A stretch of DNA of 64,000 nucleotides, taken from assembly GCF_947487915.1 (NCBI RefSeq), contig NZ_CANKYH010000002.1, positions 1 through 64,000 of the forward strand, written 5' to 3'. The position numbers and the translations under genes were made by a program. How positions within the stretch are numbered: position 1 is the first letter of the stretch; each line of letters begins with the position of its first letter. A model generated the notes under the pieces. That model saw only the letters and a list, made by a program, of their open reading frames with translations. It did not search any database and had not been told where the DNA came from. Of this stretch, positions 25,120 through 33,817 are shown piece after piece. This DNA comes from an uncultured Serinicoccus sp. (GTDB lineage: Bacteria; Actinomycetota; Actinomycetes; Actinomycetales; Dermatophilaceae).

Positions 25120-25921
25120 CCACCTTCTCGAGCTCAACGACATCGAGGCCGGCTACGGCCGGGCCGCCCTGGTGCTGCGCGGGCTGACGGTCAAGGTCCC
25201 GGCCGGCTCGGTCGTCTGCCTCGTCGGCCCCAACGGCGCCGGCAAGTCCACCGTGCTCAAGGTCGCCAGCGGCATGCTGGCGCCGCGCTCGGGCTCCATC
25301 GTCGTCGACGGCGAGGACGTCACCGGGGCCGGTCCGCAGTCGATGATCCGGCACGGGCTCTCGCACGTGCTCCAGGGTCACAGCGTCTTCAAGGAGATGA
25401 CGGTCGCCGAGAACGTCTCGCTGGGGGCCTACACCGTCAAGGACAAGGCCCAGGTGCAGGAGCGGGTGGAGTTCGTCAAGAACCTCTTCCCCGTCGTCGC
25501 CGACCGGTGGGCGGCCCTGGCCGGCGCGCTGTCCGGAGGCCAGCAGAAGCAGGTCGAGTTCGCCCGCTCGCTCATGGTCAGCCCCAAGGTCGTGCTCCTC
25601 GACGAGCCGAGCATGGGCCTGGACCCCAAGACCACCTCCGTGGTGTTCGAGCAGGTCGTGCGGATGCGGGAGGCCGGGATCGCGGTCCTGCTCGTGGAGC
25701 AGAACGCCCGGCGCGCCCTCGAGACCGCCGACATCGGCTGCGTGCTCGACCTGGGCCGGGTCCACATCACCGGACCGGCCCCCGAGCTGCTGGAGGACCC
25801 GCAGCTCGCCGAGCTCTACCTCGGGGGAGGGGGCGCCCGCAGCGCCGACCCCGCCGAGGACCCCACCCCCTCCGGGGCGCGCTCACCCGAGCTGAGCAGC
25901 CCCGCCCCCGAAAGGACCTGA
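25109..25921 (+). CDS. ABC transporter ATP-binding protein, LivF type
   Basis: A 270-residue ATPase, the second of the pair. Walker A is GPNGAGKST, the signature is LSGGQQKQVE, Walker B is VVLLDEPSMGLDP and the switch region is LVEQNARRAL. The C-terminal 25 residues are a Pro/Ser/Ala-rich tail beyond the usual end of LivF. The TTG start at 25109 overlaps the LivG gene by 11 bases. The dehydrogenase gene begins four bases after its stop. Confidence 0.92.
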   Translation: MASDHLLELNDIEAGYGRAALVLRGLTVKVPAGSVVCLVGPNGAGKSTVLKVASGMLAPRSGSIVVDGEDVTGAGPQSMIRHGLSHVLQGHSVFKEMTVAENVSLGAYTVKDKAQVQERVEFVKNLFPVVADRWAALAGALSGGQQKQVEFARSLMVSPKVVLLDEPSMGLDPKTTSVVFEQVVRMREAGIAVLLVEQNARRALETADIGCVLDLGRVHITGPAPELLEDPQLAELYLGGGGARSADPAEDPTPSGARSPELSSPAPERT

Positions 25922-25925
25922 CACC

Positions 25926-27131
25926 ATGGCCACCCACACCACCCGCATCATCATGAACGGCGTGACCGGCCGGATGGGCTACCGGCAGCACCTCGTCCGC
26001 TCGATCCTCGCCATCCGCGACGCCGGCGGGGTCGAGCTGCCCTCCGGCGACCGCATCCAGGTCGAGCCCGTCCTCGTCGGGCGCAACGCCGAGAAGCTGC
26101 AGGAGCTGGCTCGCCGGCACGACGTGAAGGACTGGACGACCGACCTCGACGCGGCGCTGGCCGACGAGAGCGCCACCGTCTACTTCGACGCCCAGGTCAC
26201 CAGCGAGCGCAAGGGCGCCATCCTGCGCGCCATCGCCGCGGGCAAGCACATCTACACCGAGAAGCCCATCGCCGAGACGGTCGGTGACGGTCAGGAGATG
26301 GTGGACGCCGCCGCGGCATCGGGCGTCATCAACGGCGTGGTCCACGACAAGCTGTACCTGCCCGGCCTCATCAAGCTCAAGCGCCTCATCGACTCCGGCT
26401 TCTTCGGGACGATCCTGTCGGTCCGCGGCGAGTTCGGCTACTGGGTCTTCGAGGGCGACGTGCAACCTGCCCAGCGACCCAGCTGGAACTACCGCGCCGA
26501 GGACGGCGGCGGGATGGTCCTCGACATGTTCTGCCACTGGAACTACGTGCTGGAGAACCTCTTCGGCGCCGTGGAGTCCGTGACCGCCCGCGCGGTCACC
26601 CACATCCCGACCCGGTGGGACGAGCAGGGCCGGGAGTACCGCGCGACCGCGGACGACGCGGCATACGCGATCTTCGAGCTGGCGGGCGGGGTCATCGCCC
26701 AGGTCAACTCCTCCTGGGCGGTGCGTGTGGACCGCGGCGAGCTCGTCGAGTTCCAGGTGGACGGCACCCGCGGGTCGGCCGTGGCCGGCCTGTTCGGCTG
26801 CCGCATCCAACCCGCCGTCAGCACCCCCAAGCCCGTGTGGAACCCCGACCTGCCGACCGAGGAGGACTTCCGGGCGCAGTGGGCCCAGATCCCCGACAAC
26901 ACCGAGTTCGGCAACGGCTTCCGGGCGCAGTGGGAGCAGTTCCTCATGGACGTGCACGCCGGCCGGCCGCACGCCTACGACTTCGCCGCCGGGGTGCGCG
27001 GGCTCCAGCTGGTCGAGGCGGGGCTGCGGTCGTCGTCCGAGCGGCGCAGCGTCGACCTGGCCGAGCTCGCGACGCCTCCCGCGGACGAGGCGTCGATGGA
27101 GGAGCTGCGCGCCACGGAGCCGGTGGCGTGA
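25926..27131 (+). CDS. Gfo/Idh/MocA-family NAD(P)-dependent dehydrogenase
   Basis: A 401-residue oxidoreductase. The N-terminal Rossmann fold begins IIMNGVTGRMGYRQHLV, with an unusual TGRMG dinucleotide turn. The family Lys-Pro motif is YTEKPIAET at about residues 114-122, which supplies the active-site lysine. The C-terminal domain has the substrate-binding DGGGMVLDMFCHWNYVLEN region. The family oxidises ring hydroxyls of sugars, inositols and glycosides. It is the first catabolic gene after the transporter and is followed at once by the DUF993 gene (GTGA overlap). The substrate is unknown. Confidence 0.87.
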   Translation: MATHTTRIIMNGVTGRMGYRQHLVRSILAIRDAGGVELPSGDRIQVEPVLVGRNAEKLQELARRHDVKDWTTDLDAALADESATVYFDAQVTSERKGAILRAIAAGKHIYTEKPIAETVGDGQEMVDAAAASGVINGVVHDKLYLPGLIKLKRLIDSGFFGTILSVRGEFGYWVFEGDVQPAQRPSWNYRAEDGGGMVLDMFCHWNYVLENLFGAVESVTARAVTHIPTRWDEQGREYRATADDAAYAIFELAGGVIAQVNSSWAVRVDRGELVEFQVDGTRGSAVAGLFGCRIQPAVSTPKPVWNPDLPTEEDFRAQWAQIPDNTEFGNGFRAQWEQFLMDVHAGRPHAYDFAAGVRGLQLVEAGLRSSSERRSVDLAELATPPADEASMEELRATEPVA

Positions 27132-28327
27132 GCACGGCCACCGCGCGGCGGGCGCCCACCACGACGGGGTCGGACAGGGTCGCGCTGCCCGGGGCCGACG
27201 GCCGCTGGCGCGAGGTCACCCTGCACGCCCCGAGGGAGTGGCAGGAGCACCCGGAGCCCTACACCAGCCGGGTCGCCTTCGCGGCGGCCCACGTCGTGGC
27301 CGACCCCTACGGTGACAACACCCCGGGTGCACCGGCCCGCGTCGACTGGGAGTCGACCCTCGCCTTCCGCCGGAGCCTGTTCCGCTACGGCTTCGGTGTC
27401 GCCGAGGCGATGGACACCGCCCAGCGCAACATGGGGCTGGACTGGGCGGCGGTGCAGGAGCTGGTCACCCGCAGCGCGGCCCAGGCGGCCGAGCTGGGCG
27501 CCCGCATCGCGAGCGGCGCCGGGACCGACCACGCCCCGGACGCGAGGACCCTGGGGGCGGTGCGCGACGCCTACCTCGAGCAGCTGGACTTCGTCCAGGG
27601 CACCGGCTCGCAGGTCATCGTCATGGCCTCGCGGCAGCTCGCGGCCGCCGCCGAGGGCGAGGCGGACTACCGCAGCGTCCTCGACCCGGTGCTGGACCGT
27701 GCGCAGGAGCCGGTGATCCTGCACTGGCTGGGGGAGATGTTCGACCCCGCCCTGTCCGGGTACTGGGGGAGCAGCGAGGTGCCTGCGGCCACGGAGGCGT
27801 TCCTGCGCCTGGTCCACGACCGGGCCGACGTGGTCGACGGGGTCAAGGTGTCGTTGCTGTCGGCCGAGCACGAGGTCGGGCTGCGGGCGGCCCTGCCCGA
27901 GGGCGTCCGCCTCTACACCGGGGACGACTTCAACTACCCCGAGCTCATCAGGGGGGACGGCACGTACCACTCCGACGCCCTCCTGGGAGCCTTCGCCGCC
28001 ATCGCTCCCGCCGCCTCCGCGGCCCTGGCGGCGCTCGACGAGGGGGACCTCGAGACCTACGACCGGGAGATGGCGCCGACGCTCGCGCTGTCCCGGCACA
28101 TCTTCGAGCGTCCCACCTTCCACTACAAGACCGGCATCGCCTTCCTCTCCTGGCTGACCGGGCAGCAGCCTGGCTTCGTCATGGTGGGTGGTCTGCAGTC
28201 GGCGCGCAGCGCGGTGCACCTCTCCACCCTCTTCCAGCTGGCCGACGAGGCGCAGCTGTTCCCGGACCCCGACCTGGCGGCGCAGCGGATGCGCACGTGG
28301 CTCGCCGGCGCGGGGCTGACGCCGTGA
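27128..28327 (+). CDS. DUF993-family protein (aldolase-like TIM barrel)
   Basis: A 399-residue protein of the DUF993 family, which databases often label dihydrodipicolinate-synthase-like. Visible conserved stretches include RRSLFRYGFGVAEAMDTAQR, VILHWLGEMFDPALSGYWG, DGVKVSLLS (with the lysine where class I aldolases of this fold form a Schiff base) and LYTGDDFNYPELI. I infer C-C bond cleavage or dehydration of the product of the upstream dehydrogenase. The GTG start overlaps the upstream stop, and its own stop overlaps the isomerase start, so the three catabolic genes are coupled. Confidence 0.75.
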   Translation: MSTATARRAPTTTGSDRVALPGADGRWREVTLHAPREWQEHPEPYTSRVAFAAAHVVADPYGDNTPGAPARVDWESTLAFRRSLFRYGFGVAEAMDTAQRNMGLDWAAVQELVTRSAAQAAELGARIASGAGTDHAPDARTLGAVRDAYLEQLDFVQGTGSQVIVMASRQLAAAAEGEADYRSVLDPVLDRAQEPVILHWLGEMFDPALSGYWGSSEVPAATEAFLRLVHDRADVVDGVKVSLLSAEHEVGLRAALPEGVRLYTGDDFNYPELIRGDGTYHSDALLGAFAAIAPAASAALAALDEGDLETYDREMAPTLALSRHIFERPTFHYKTGIAFLSWLTGQQPGFVMVGGLQSARSAVHLSTLFQLADEAQLFPDPDLAAQRMRTWLAGAGLTP

Positions 28328-29238
28328 CGCCGGCGCAGACGGGGACCGTCCCGCTCGACGTGCCCTCGGGGCGCCCGGCCTCGGTGCCGACACCGGAGCC
28401 CGGGGACCCGCGGCTGGCGCGGCTCTCGCTCAACCAGCGCACCTGCGCCGGCTGGTCCCTGCGCGAGGCGATCGACGGGTGCCTGGCCGCTGGGCTGCCC
28501 TCGATCGGTGTCTGGCGCGAGCCGGTGGCCGAGGTGGGTCTGGAGACGGCCGTCCGCTGGGTCCGGGACGCGGGGCTGCGCGTCTCCTCGGTGTGCCGTG
28601 GTGGCTTCTTCACCGGCGCCGACCCCGAGACGGTCGCCGCCGCCCACGAGGCCAACGTGGAGGCCGTCCGGGAGACCGCCGCGCTCGGTGCGGCGACCCT
28701 GGTGCTCGTCCCCGGAGGCCTGCCCGACGGCGACACGGACCTGCCCGGAGCCAGGGCACGGGCGACCGAGGCCATCGGCGCGCTGCAGCCCGTCGCGGCC
28801 GAGCACGGCGTGCGGCTCGGCATCGAGCCGATGCACCCGATCTTCGCCGCCGACCGTGGCGTGGTCTCCACCCTGGGCCAGGCCCTCGACATCGCCGAGC
28901 AGCTCGACCCCGAGACGGTGGGCGTGGTCGTCGACACCTTCCACCTCTGGTGGGAGCCCGGCGTCGAGCAGCAGATCGCCCGGGCCGGCAGCCGCATCGT
29001 CAGCTACCAGGTGTGCGACTGGATCACGCCGTTCCCGGCCGACGCGCTGCTGAGCCGGGGGATGATGGGCGACGGGCACATCGACTTCCCGGCCTTCACC
29101 CGACAGGTCGCGCAGACGGGCTACGCGGGCGACGTCGAGGTGGAGATCTTCCACGCCGACGTGTGGGCCGCCCCCGGGGCGGACGTCGTCGCGACGATGG
29201 CCCGGCGCTACGTCGAGCTGGTGCAGCCGCACCTCTGA
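28324..29238 (+). CDS. Sugar isomerase/epimerase-like TIM-barrel protein
   Basis: A 304-residue xylose-isomerase-like TIM barrel (AP endonuclease family 2 fold). Metal-binding positions are recognisable: Glu in GIEPMHP, Asp and His in VVVDTFHLWWEPG, and Glu in VEVEIFHADVW. These enzymes isomerise or epimerise keto-sugars, or catalyse eliminations from them. Coupled to the Gfo/Idh and DUF993 genes, it probably acts on a keto-sugar intermediate. The GTG at 28324 overlaps the DUF993 stop. It is the last gene of the LacI-controlled operon. Confidence 0.83.
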   Translation: MTPAQTGTVPLDVPSGRPASVPTPEPGDPRLARLSLNQRTCAGWSLREAIDGCLAAGLPSIGVWREPVAEVGLETAVRWVRDAGLRVSSVCRGGFFTGADPETVAAAHEANVEAVRETAALGAATLVLVPGGLPDGDTDLPGARARATEAIGALQPVAAEHGVRLGIEPMHPIFAADRGVVSTLGQALDIAEQLDPETVGVVVDTFHLWWEPGVEQQIARAGSRIVSYQVCDWITPFPADALLSRGMMGDGHIDFPAFTRQVAQTGYAGDVEVEIFHADVWAAPGADVVATMARRYVELVQPHL

Positions 29239-29318
29239 GTCACCGGCCCGGAGCCTGCGGGGCCCCCTGGCCTGCGGCGCCGGGTATCTGACGGCGCCCA
29301 CCCGACTCCTCTCATCAT

Positions 29319-29340
29319 GCACCGGCGCAGGGGCCGGTGC
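29319..29340 (+). terminator. Short hairpin between sugar operon and protease gene
   Basis: GCACCGGC and GCCGGTGC form a perfect 8-bp stem around a 6-base loop, 81 bp past the isomerase stop and 21 bp before the protease start. There is no T tract. It could end the sugar operon or be a 5' UTR structure of the protease mRNA, since the GAGGAGGAG ribosome-binding region follows directly. Confidence 0.4.
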
Positions 29341-29361
29341 GCCCGAGGAGGAGAAGAACCC

Positions 29362-30291
29362 ATGTCACACCACGACATCAACCCGCACGAGCCGGTGGCG
29401 CCGGAGGCGGAGCCGGCCGACGAGGTCGGCACCGAGGAGCTCACCGAGGACCCGGGAGCCGGTGACGGCGCGCACGAGGAGGCCGCCGCCGGGCTGGACA
29501 TCGAGCCGGTCGCAGCCGTCATGGCGCAGGCGCTCGGCGCGGTGGAGCAGGCCCCCGACACGTCGGGCCTGCGGCCGGTCGGGGAGGCCACCTACGGCCC
29601 CCCGGTCGACGCGGAGACCGTCCAGGGCCCGGACAACCGGGTCCAGATCACCGCCACCGGCAGCTACCCGTGGCGCGTCCACTGCTCGCTGCTCATCACC
29701 GCCAACGACGGCTCGCAGTGGATCGGCACCGGGTGGTTCAACGGCCCGAGCAGCATCATCACCGCCGGTCACTGCGTGTTCATCCACGCCCCCGGCACCC
29801 AGCGGCACGGGTGGGTGCGCAGCATCGAGGTCATGCCCGGGCGCAACGGCGCGAGCCTGCCCTACGGCCGGTTCCTGGTGCCCCGTGCCCAGCTGCGCAG
29901 CGTCCACGGCTGGACCACCGGTCCCGACCACGAGTTCGACTACGGGGCGCTGCTCCTCACCGAGCCGAAGGGCAGTGCCACCGGCTGGCTGGGCTTCGCC
30001 AACTGGTCGGACGCCACGCTCAACGCCAAGAGCCTCAACCTGTCCGGCTACCCGGGCGACAAGCCCTCCGGCACCCAGTGGTACCACTGGAGCGGCGTCG
30101 CCGCGCTGAGCGCGCGCAAGGTGTACTACACCCTGGACACGGCCGGCGGGCAGAGCGGAAGCGGGGTCTACGTGTTCCACGAGGGAGGCCGCTACGCCGT
30201 GGCGATCCACGCCTACGGTGGGTCCGGGAGCAACAGCGGGACGCGCATCAACAAGCCCGTGTTCGACAACCTCAAGCTCTGGAAGGGCTGA
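29362..30291 (+). CDS. V8-like (glutamyl-endopeptidase-type) serine protease without signal peptide
   Basis: A 309-residue trypsin-fold protease. The triad is complete: His137 in SIITAGHCV, Asp193 in HEFDYGALLL and Ser265 in GGQSGSGVY. The overall pattern matches V8/glutamyl endopeptidases. The first 95 residues are acidic and Pro/Ala-rich, with no hydrophobic signal peptide and no upstream start that would add one. It is therefore either cytoplasmic or exported by a non-classical route. The acidic region may be a pro-segment. The next gene starts nine bases later and encodes a small beta-sandwich protein, a likely partner. Confidence 0.85.
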   Translation: MSHHDINPHEPVAPEAEPADEVGTEELTEDPGAGDGAHEEAAAGLDIEPVAAVMAQALGAVEQAPDTSGLRPVGEATYGPPVDAETVQGPDNRVQITATGSYPWRVHCSLLITANDGSQWIGTGWFNGPSSIITAGHCVFIHAPGTQRHGWVRSIEVMPGRNGASLPYGRFLVPRAQLRSVHGWTTGPDHEFDYGALLLTEPKGSATGWLGFANWSDATLNAKSLNLSGYPGDKPSGTQWYHWSGVAALSARKVYYTLDTAGGQSGSGVYVFHEGGRYAVAIHAYGGSGSNSGTRINKPVFDNLKLWKG

Positions 30292-30299
30292 CCGGCCGG

Positions 30300-30566
30300 A
30301 TGACCGCACGGATCCGTGGCGTCGTGCTCGACGCCGACGGCGGCCCCGTCCCCGGCGCCCGCGTGGCGCTGGAGGCGGGGCCCGTCCCGCTGCCCGACAT
30401 CGCGCTGCTCACCGGTGCGGACGGCACCTTCGAGCTGGACCTGCCGAGCCCCGGGGAGTATGTCGTGGCCGTCCACGGCGACGCGGCGAGCGCGCGGGCG
30501 CGGCTCACGGCGCCGACGGAGCACGTCCTGGAGCTCCGGCTCGGCCGGGCGGGCCCGCAGGTCTGA
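30300..30566 (+). CDS. Small carboxypeptidase-regulatory-like (beta-sandwich) protein
   Basis: An 88-residue single-domain protein. IRGVVLDADGGPVPGARVAL, then TGADGTFELDLPSPGEYVVAV, is the transthyretin-like pattern of carboxypeptidase regulatory-like domains. There is no signal peptide. Such domains usually bind or scaffold other proteins. It begins nine bases after the protease stop, so the two genes almost surely form a unit. The substrate or target is not known. Confidence 0.78.
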   Translation: MTARIRGVVLDADGGPVPGARVALEAGPVPLPDIALLTGADGTFELDLPSPGEYVVAVHGDAASARARLTAPTEHVLELRLGRAGPQV

Positions 30567-30593
30567 CCGGGGGACGCCCCGGGGCTCAGCCGT

Positions 30594-32303
30594 TCAGGGG
30601 GAGTCGACGAGGAAGCCGGCCGACCGACGGTCGTCGGCGAAACCGGCCACGGTCCCCCGCTCCCAGTCGACCGCGAGCGCCTGCACCGAGCCGAAGCTGG
30701 AGCGTTGCGCCGGGTCGGCGACGTCCACGGCATACCCCATCGAGCGCAGCTCGTCGGCGAGCGCGGGCTCCTCGAGCCGCAGCCGACCGTCGCTGAGGAG
30801 GAAGCGCCCCGCCGGGACGGCCGCGTCCAGGGGCTCGCCGTGCAGGCCCCACCGCAGCACGACCGAGGCGGTGGTGCTCGGGATCTGCCGGCCGCCCGGG
30901 GTGCCGACGACGAGCACCGGCCGGTAGTCCTCGTCGACCACCATCGACGGGGCGCTCCACGACACCGAGCGTCGGCCCGCTTCCGGCTGGTTGGCGTCCG
31001 AGACGCCGATCGCGAAGAACCGCGACAGCTGGTCGTTGAGGAAGTACCCGTCCAGGTAGCGCCCGCTGCCCCAGAAGCTGGTGAGGGTGTTGGTCATCGA
31101 GACCCCGACGCCGTCCTCGTCGACCACCGAGATGTGGGTCGTGTTGGGCGCGCTGTCGTAGGGGTCGGCGACCGCCGCCACGCCGCCGTCCCCGTCGTAG
31201 ACGTCGGCGGCCAGCGCGGCGTTCGCCTCCTGGTCGGTGATGCGCTCCACCGGCACGTCCACGAACGCCGGGTCGCCCAGCTCCTCCTGCACGGTCCGGT
31301 CGGCCACCAGCCAGGCCTGGGAGAGCCGGTCCACGAACTCGGCGGAGTCGGGGTCGACGTCACCGATGCCACCGGCCTCGGCGATCTGCGCCATCTGCAC
31401 GATGGCGGCGCCCGGCAGGGGCGGGGCCCCGGACAGCAGGATGTCCTCGCCCAGGCCGCCCGCCGCGGGGGCGGACACCTGGACCTCGTAGTCCTGCAGC
31501 GTGCGGGCGTCCAGCCCCGGGACGCCGGCGACCCGTTCGGACAGGGAGCCGGTGTAGAAGGACGACGCGCCCTCCTCGGCCAGGGTCCGCATGGTCGCGG
31601 CCAGGTCGGTCTGGACGAGGAGGTCGCCGGCCTGCAACGGAGCCCCGCCGGACCGGAAGTGCGGCAGGTCGCTCGTGGCCGCCTCGCCGAAGGGGGTCCG
31701 CAGCGCCTCGGCGACGAAGTCCGACACGGGGTGCCCGTCCTGGGCGACCGTGATGGCCGGCTCCAGCAGCACCGCCCAGGGGAGCTCGCCGTGCTCCTCG
31801 TGCAGACGCTGCATGCCGGCGACGAAGCCGGGCACGCCGAGGCCGTCCTCGGGGACCTGGCCCTCGGCGTTGACCACCTCGCGGTAGTCGTAGTTGACCG
31901 CCTCGCCGTCGGCCGCGACGATCGTGACGCCCCCGCCGCCGATGCCCGACGAGGACGGCTGGGTCACCGCGTCGGTGAACGCCGCCGCGATCGCGGCGTC
32001 CACCGCCGACCCGCCCTGCTCGAGCATCTGCATCCCAGCCTCCGCGGCCAGGGGGTGTCCCGCGCTCACCCCGCTGGCGCCGAGCTCAGGCTCCGGCGGC
32101 GGCTCCGGCGCGGTGGTGCTGGGCGCGGCCTCCGCGGGAGCGGGCTCGGTGGTGGCAGGGGCGTCGTCCGGCGGCGCGCTGGAGGTGGCGGCCGGGGGCT
32201 CGGCCGCCGTGGTCGGCCCCGCCTCCGGTGCCGGCTCGCCGCCGCTGCAGGCGGTGAGCGCGAGCGCCGCGAGGGCGGCGGGAAGGGTATGGCGGGGGGT
32301 CAC
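30594..32303 (-). CDS. ggt: Gamma-glutamyltransferase lipoprotein
   Basis: A 569-residue exported Ntn-hydrolase that cleaves gamma-glutamyl bonds such as that of glutathione or, in actinobacteria, perhaps mycothiol-related or peptide substrates. A short signal sequence ends in LTAC, so the protein is a predicted lipoprotein, with a long Pro/Ala/Thr/Glu linker (about residues 20-75). The autoprocessing nucleophile is the first Thr of TTHISVVD at about residue 388. Downstream are the glutamate-binding SMTNTLTSFWGSG and GTPGGRQIPSTT. The GTG start at 32303 overlaps the stop of the membrane protein gene (GTGA). Confidence 0.9.
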   Translation of the reverse strand: MTPRHTLPAALAALALTACSGGEPAPEAGPTTAAEPPAATSSAPPDDAPATTEPAPAEAAPSTTAPEPPPEPELGASGVSAGHPLAAEAGMQMLEQGGSAVDAAIAAAFTDAVTQPSSSGIGGGGVTIVAADGEAVNYDYREVVNAEGQVPEDGLGVPGFVAGMQRLHEEHGELPWAVLLEPAITVAQDGHPVSDFVAEALRTPFGEAATSDLPHFRSGGAPLQAGDLLVQTDLAATMRTLAEEGASSFYTGSLSERVAGVPGLDARTLQDYEVQVSAPAAGGLGEDILLSGAPPLPGAAIVQMAQIAEAGGIGDVDPDSAEFVDRLSQAWLVADRTVQEELGDPAFVDVPVERITDQEANAALAADVYDGDGGVAAVADPYDSAPNTTHISVVDEDGVGVSMTNTLTSFWGSGRYLDGYFLNDQLSRFFAIGVSDANQPEAGRRSVSWSAPSMVVDEDYRPVLVVGTPGGRQIPSTTASVVLRWGLHGEPLDAAVPAGRFLLSDGRLRLEEPALADELRSMGYAVDVADPAQRSSFGSVQALAVDWERGTVAGFADDRRSAGFLVDSP

Positions 32304-33388
32304 GACAGGCGCTCCTGCGAGGGTCGGTGGGTGGGGGTGGCCGGACGCAGCCACGGCGTGCGCAACAGGCGCTCCAGCGGCCCGCTCCTGCCGCCGCGCT
32401 GCCACGCCACGGCCAGGGCGAGCAGCCCGGTCCACAGCACGGTGGCGGTGAGCACGCCGACGAGGAAGGGGAACCCCTCCTCCGGTTTGATGAGCGCCAG
32501 GACGAGCACGTGCAGGACGTAGAGGGTCAGGGCCATCGTGCCCCCGCTCGCCAGCCAGCGGCTGAGGCGGCCCCGCACCCCCCAGCGCAGACACGCGCCC
32601 ACGACGAAGCAGGCGCCCGCGGTCGCGCTGACGATCCACAGCGGCATCTGCCCGTGCGCGACGCCGGTGAGGATGCGGGTCCAGCCGACGTCCGCCTCGG
32701 GCCCGAGGGCGGAGTAGGTGAGGTCGGCCACGACGAAGCTGACGACCGCGGTCACCGCACCCCACAGCATGAGCCGCCGCTGGACGAGGGGGTCGCCGAG
32801 GGCGGTGCGGGACAGCCACAGGCCGGCGAGGAAGGGCACCGACCAGCTGGCCAGCGGGTAGGGCCCGGCGATGAGCAGCGAGTGGACGACCTCGTCCCGG
32901 GGGGTCAGCAGGCTGACGGCTCCCTGGGCGTGCCCGTGGACCTCGAGGTCGTGCCAGACGATCCACAGCGGTCCGGCCACGGTGAGGACACCGGCCACGA
33001 GCAGCAGCCGGCGGGAGGGCAGCCGCCACGCCAGGGGGGCGAGGAGGAACAGCAGCGCGTAGGTCGTGAGGATGACGCTCACGCTGCTGGTGAGGGTCTG
33101 CAGCACCAGGCCGAGGACCAGGAGCAGGACGATGCGCCAGGACAGCTCGCGCCACCGGCGTGGCCCGGTCCGGCCGCGCAGGAAGAAGCCCATGCCGATC
33201 CCGGCGATCGTCACGAAGAGGACCGAGGCCCGGCCGTAGGGGAGCAGGTAGAGCCGCTGCAGGAAGGAGTCGACCTGGATCGGCCCGACGTTGACGACGA
33301 TCATCCCGACGATGGCCAGGCCGCGCGCGACGTCCAGCCCGTGCAGTCGAGCGGACCGTCGGGTCGGGCCTGGTTCAGCAGTGGTCAT
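32300..33388 (-). CDS. DUF418/HGSNAT-like integral membrane acyltransferase
   Basis: A 362-residue membrane protein with about ten hydrophobic segments. The opening RLHGLDVARGLAIVGMIVVN is the hallmark of the acyltransferase-3/DUF1624/DUF418 group; the conserved Asp of LDVARG lies before the first helix. Two other landmarks are SLLIAGPYPLASWSVPFLAG and the C-terminal MALTLYVLHVLVLAL. A role in acyl transfer to an extracellular glycan is possible but not proved. It is coupled to ggt. Confidence 0.75.
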   Translation of the reverse strand: MTTAEPGPTRRSARLHGLDVARGLAIVGMIVVNVGPIQVDSFLQRLYLLPYGRASVLFVTIAGIGMGFFLRGRTGPRRWRELSWRIVLLLVLGLVLQTLTSSVSVILTTYALLFLLAPLAWRLPSRRLLLVAGVLTVAGPLWIVWHDLEVHGHAQGAVSLLTPRDEVVHSLLIAGPYPLASWSVPFLAGLWLSRTALGDPLVQRRLMLWGAVTAVVSFVVADLTYSALGPEADVGWTRILTGVAHGQMPLWIVSATAGACFVVGACLRWGVRGRLSRWLASGGTMALTLYVLHVLVLALIKPEEGFPFLVGVLTATVLWTGLLALAVAWQRGGRSGPLERLLRTPWLRPATPTHRPSQERLS

Positions 33389-33508
33389 CGGCGTCCCGGG
33401 TGGAGGGCGGGGAGCGGTCCGCGGGCGAGGGCCCGTCAGGACAGGAGCCCCAGTCTACGTGGCGCCGCACCCACCGACCGGGAGGTGGACCACGCCGCCG
33501 GTGCCGGC

Positions 33509-33712
33509 TCAGAGCTCGGGCGGTGCCTCGAACAGGTCCACCCGGGCCGGCGCCAGGATGGACCGGGAGACGTTCTTGAAGTCGAAGCGGTCGAGGATGC
33601 GGGCGGCATCCTCGTCGCTGAGGTCGTAGGCGTGGGCCAGCATCCGCACGTGCTCGGTGTAGAACGCGTGCAGCTTGTCGACGCCCTTGATGAACTCCAG
33701 CTCCCTAGCCAC
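33509..33712 (-). CDS. Hypothetical small protein (67 residues)
   Basis: A short alpha-helical protein I do not recognise. It starts MARELEFIKGVDKLHAFYTE and ends RVDLFEAPPEL; there is no signal peptide or membrane segment. The codon use is that of a real gene (strong GC at third positions). It stands between the ggt operon and the divergent alpha-galactosidase operon. Confidence 0.6.
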   Translation of the reverse strand: MARELEFIKGVDKLHAFYTEHVRMLAHAYDLSDEDAARILDRFDFKNVSRSILAPARVDLFEAPPEL

Positions 33713-33817
33713 GCAGCGACGCTAACGACGCGACGTTGCGGGTGGGTGGACGCGACATGAACGTTGGGTCCGGGGTCCGACTGGACACCGGTGGTCCCGG
33801 TGCAGTGGGGTGGGGCG

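Noticed and set aside
26660..26666. GGCATAC motif considered as a binding site for the LacI repressor
   Set aside because: The motif occurs throughout the window inside unrelated genes, so it is not specific to this operon.
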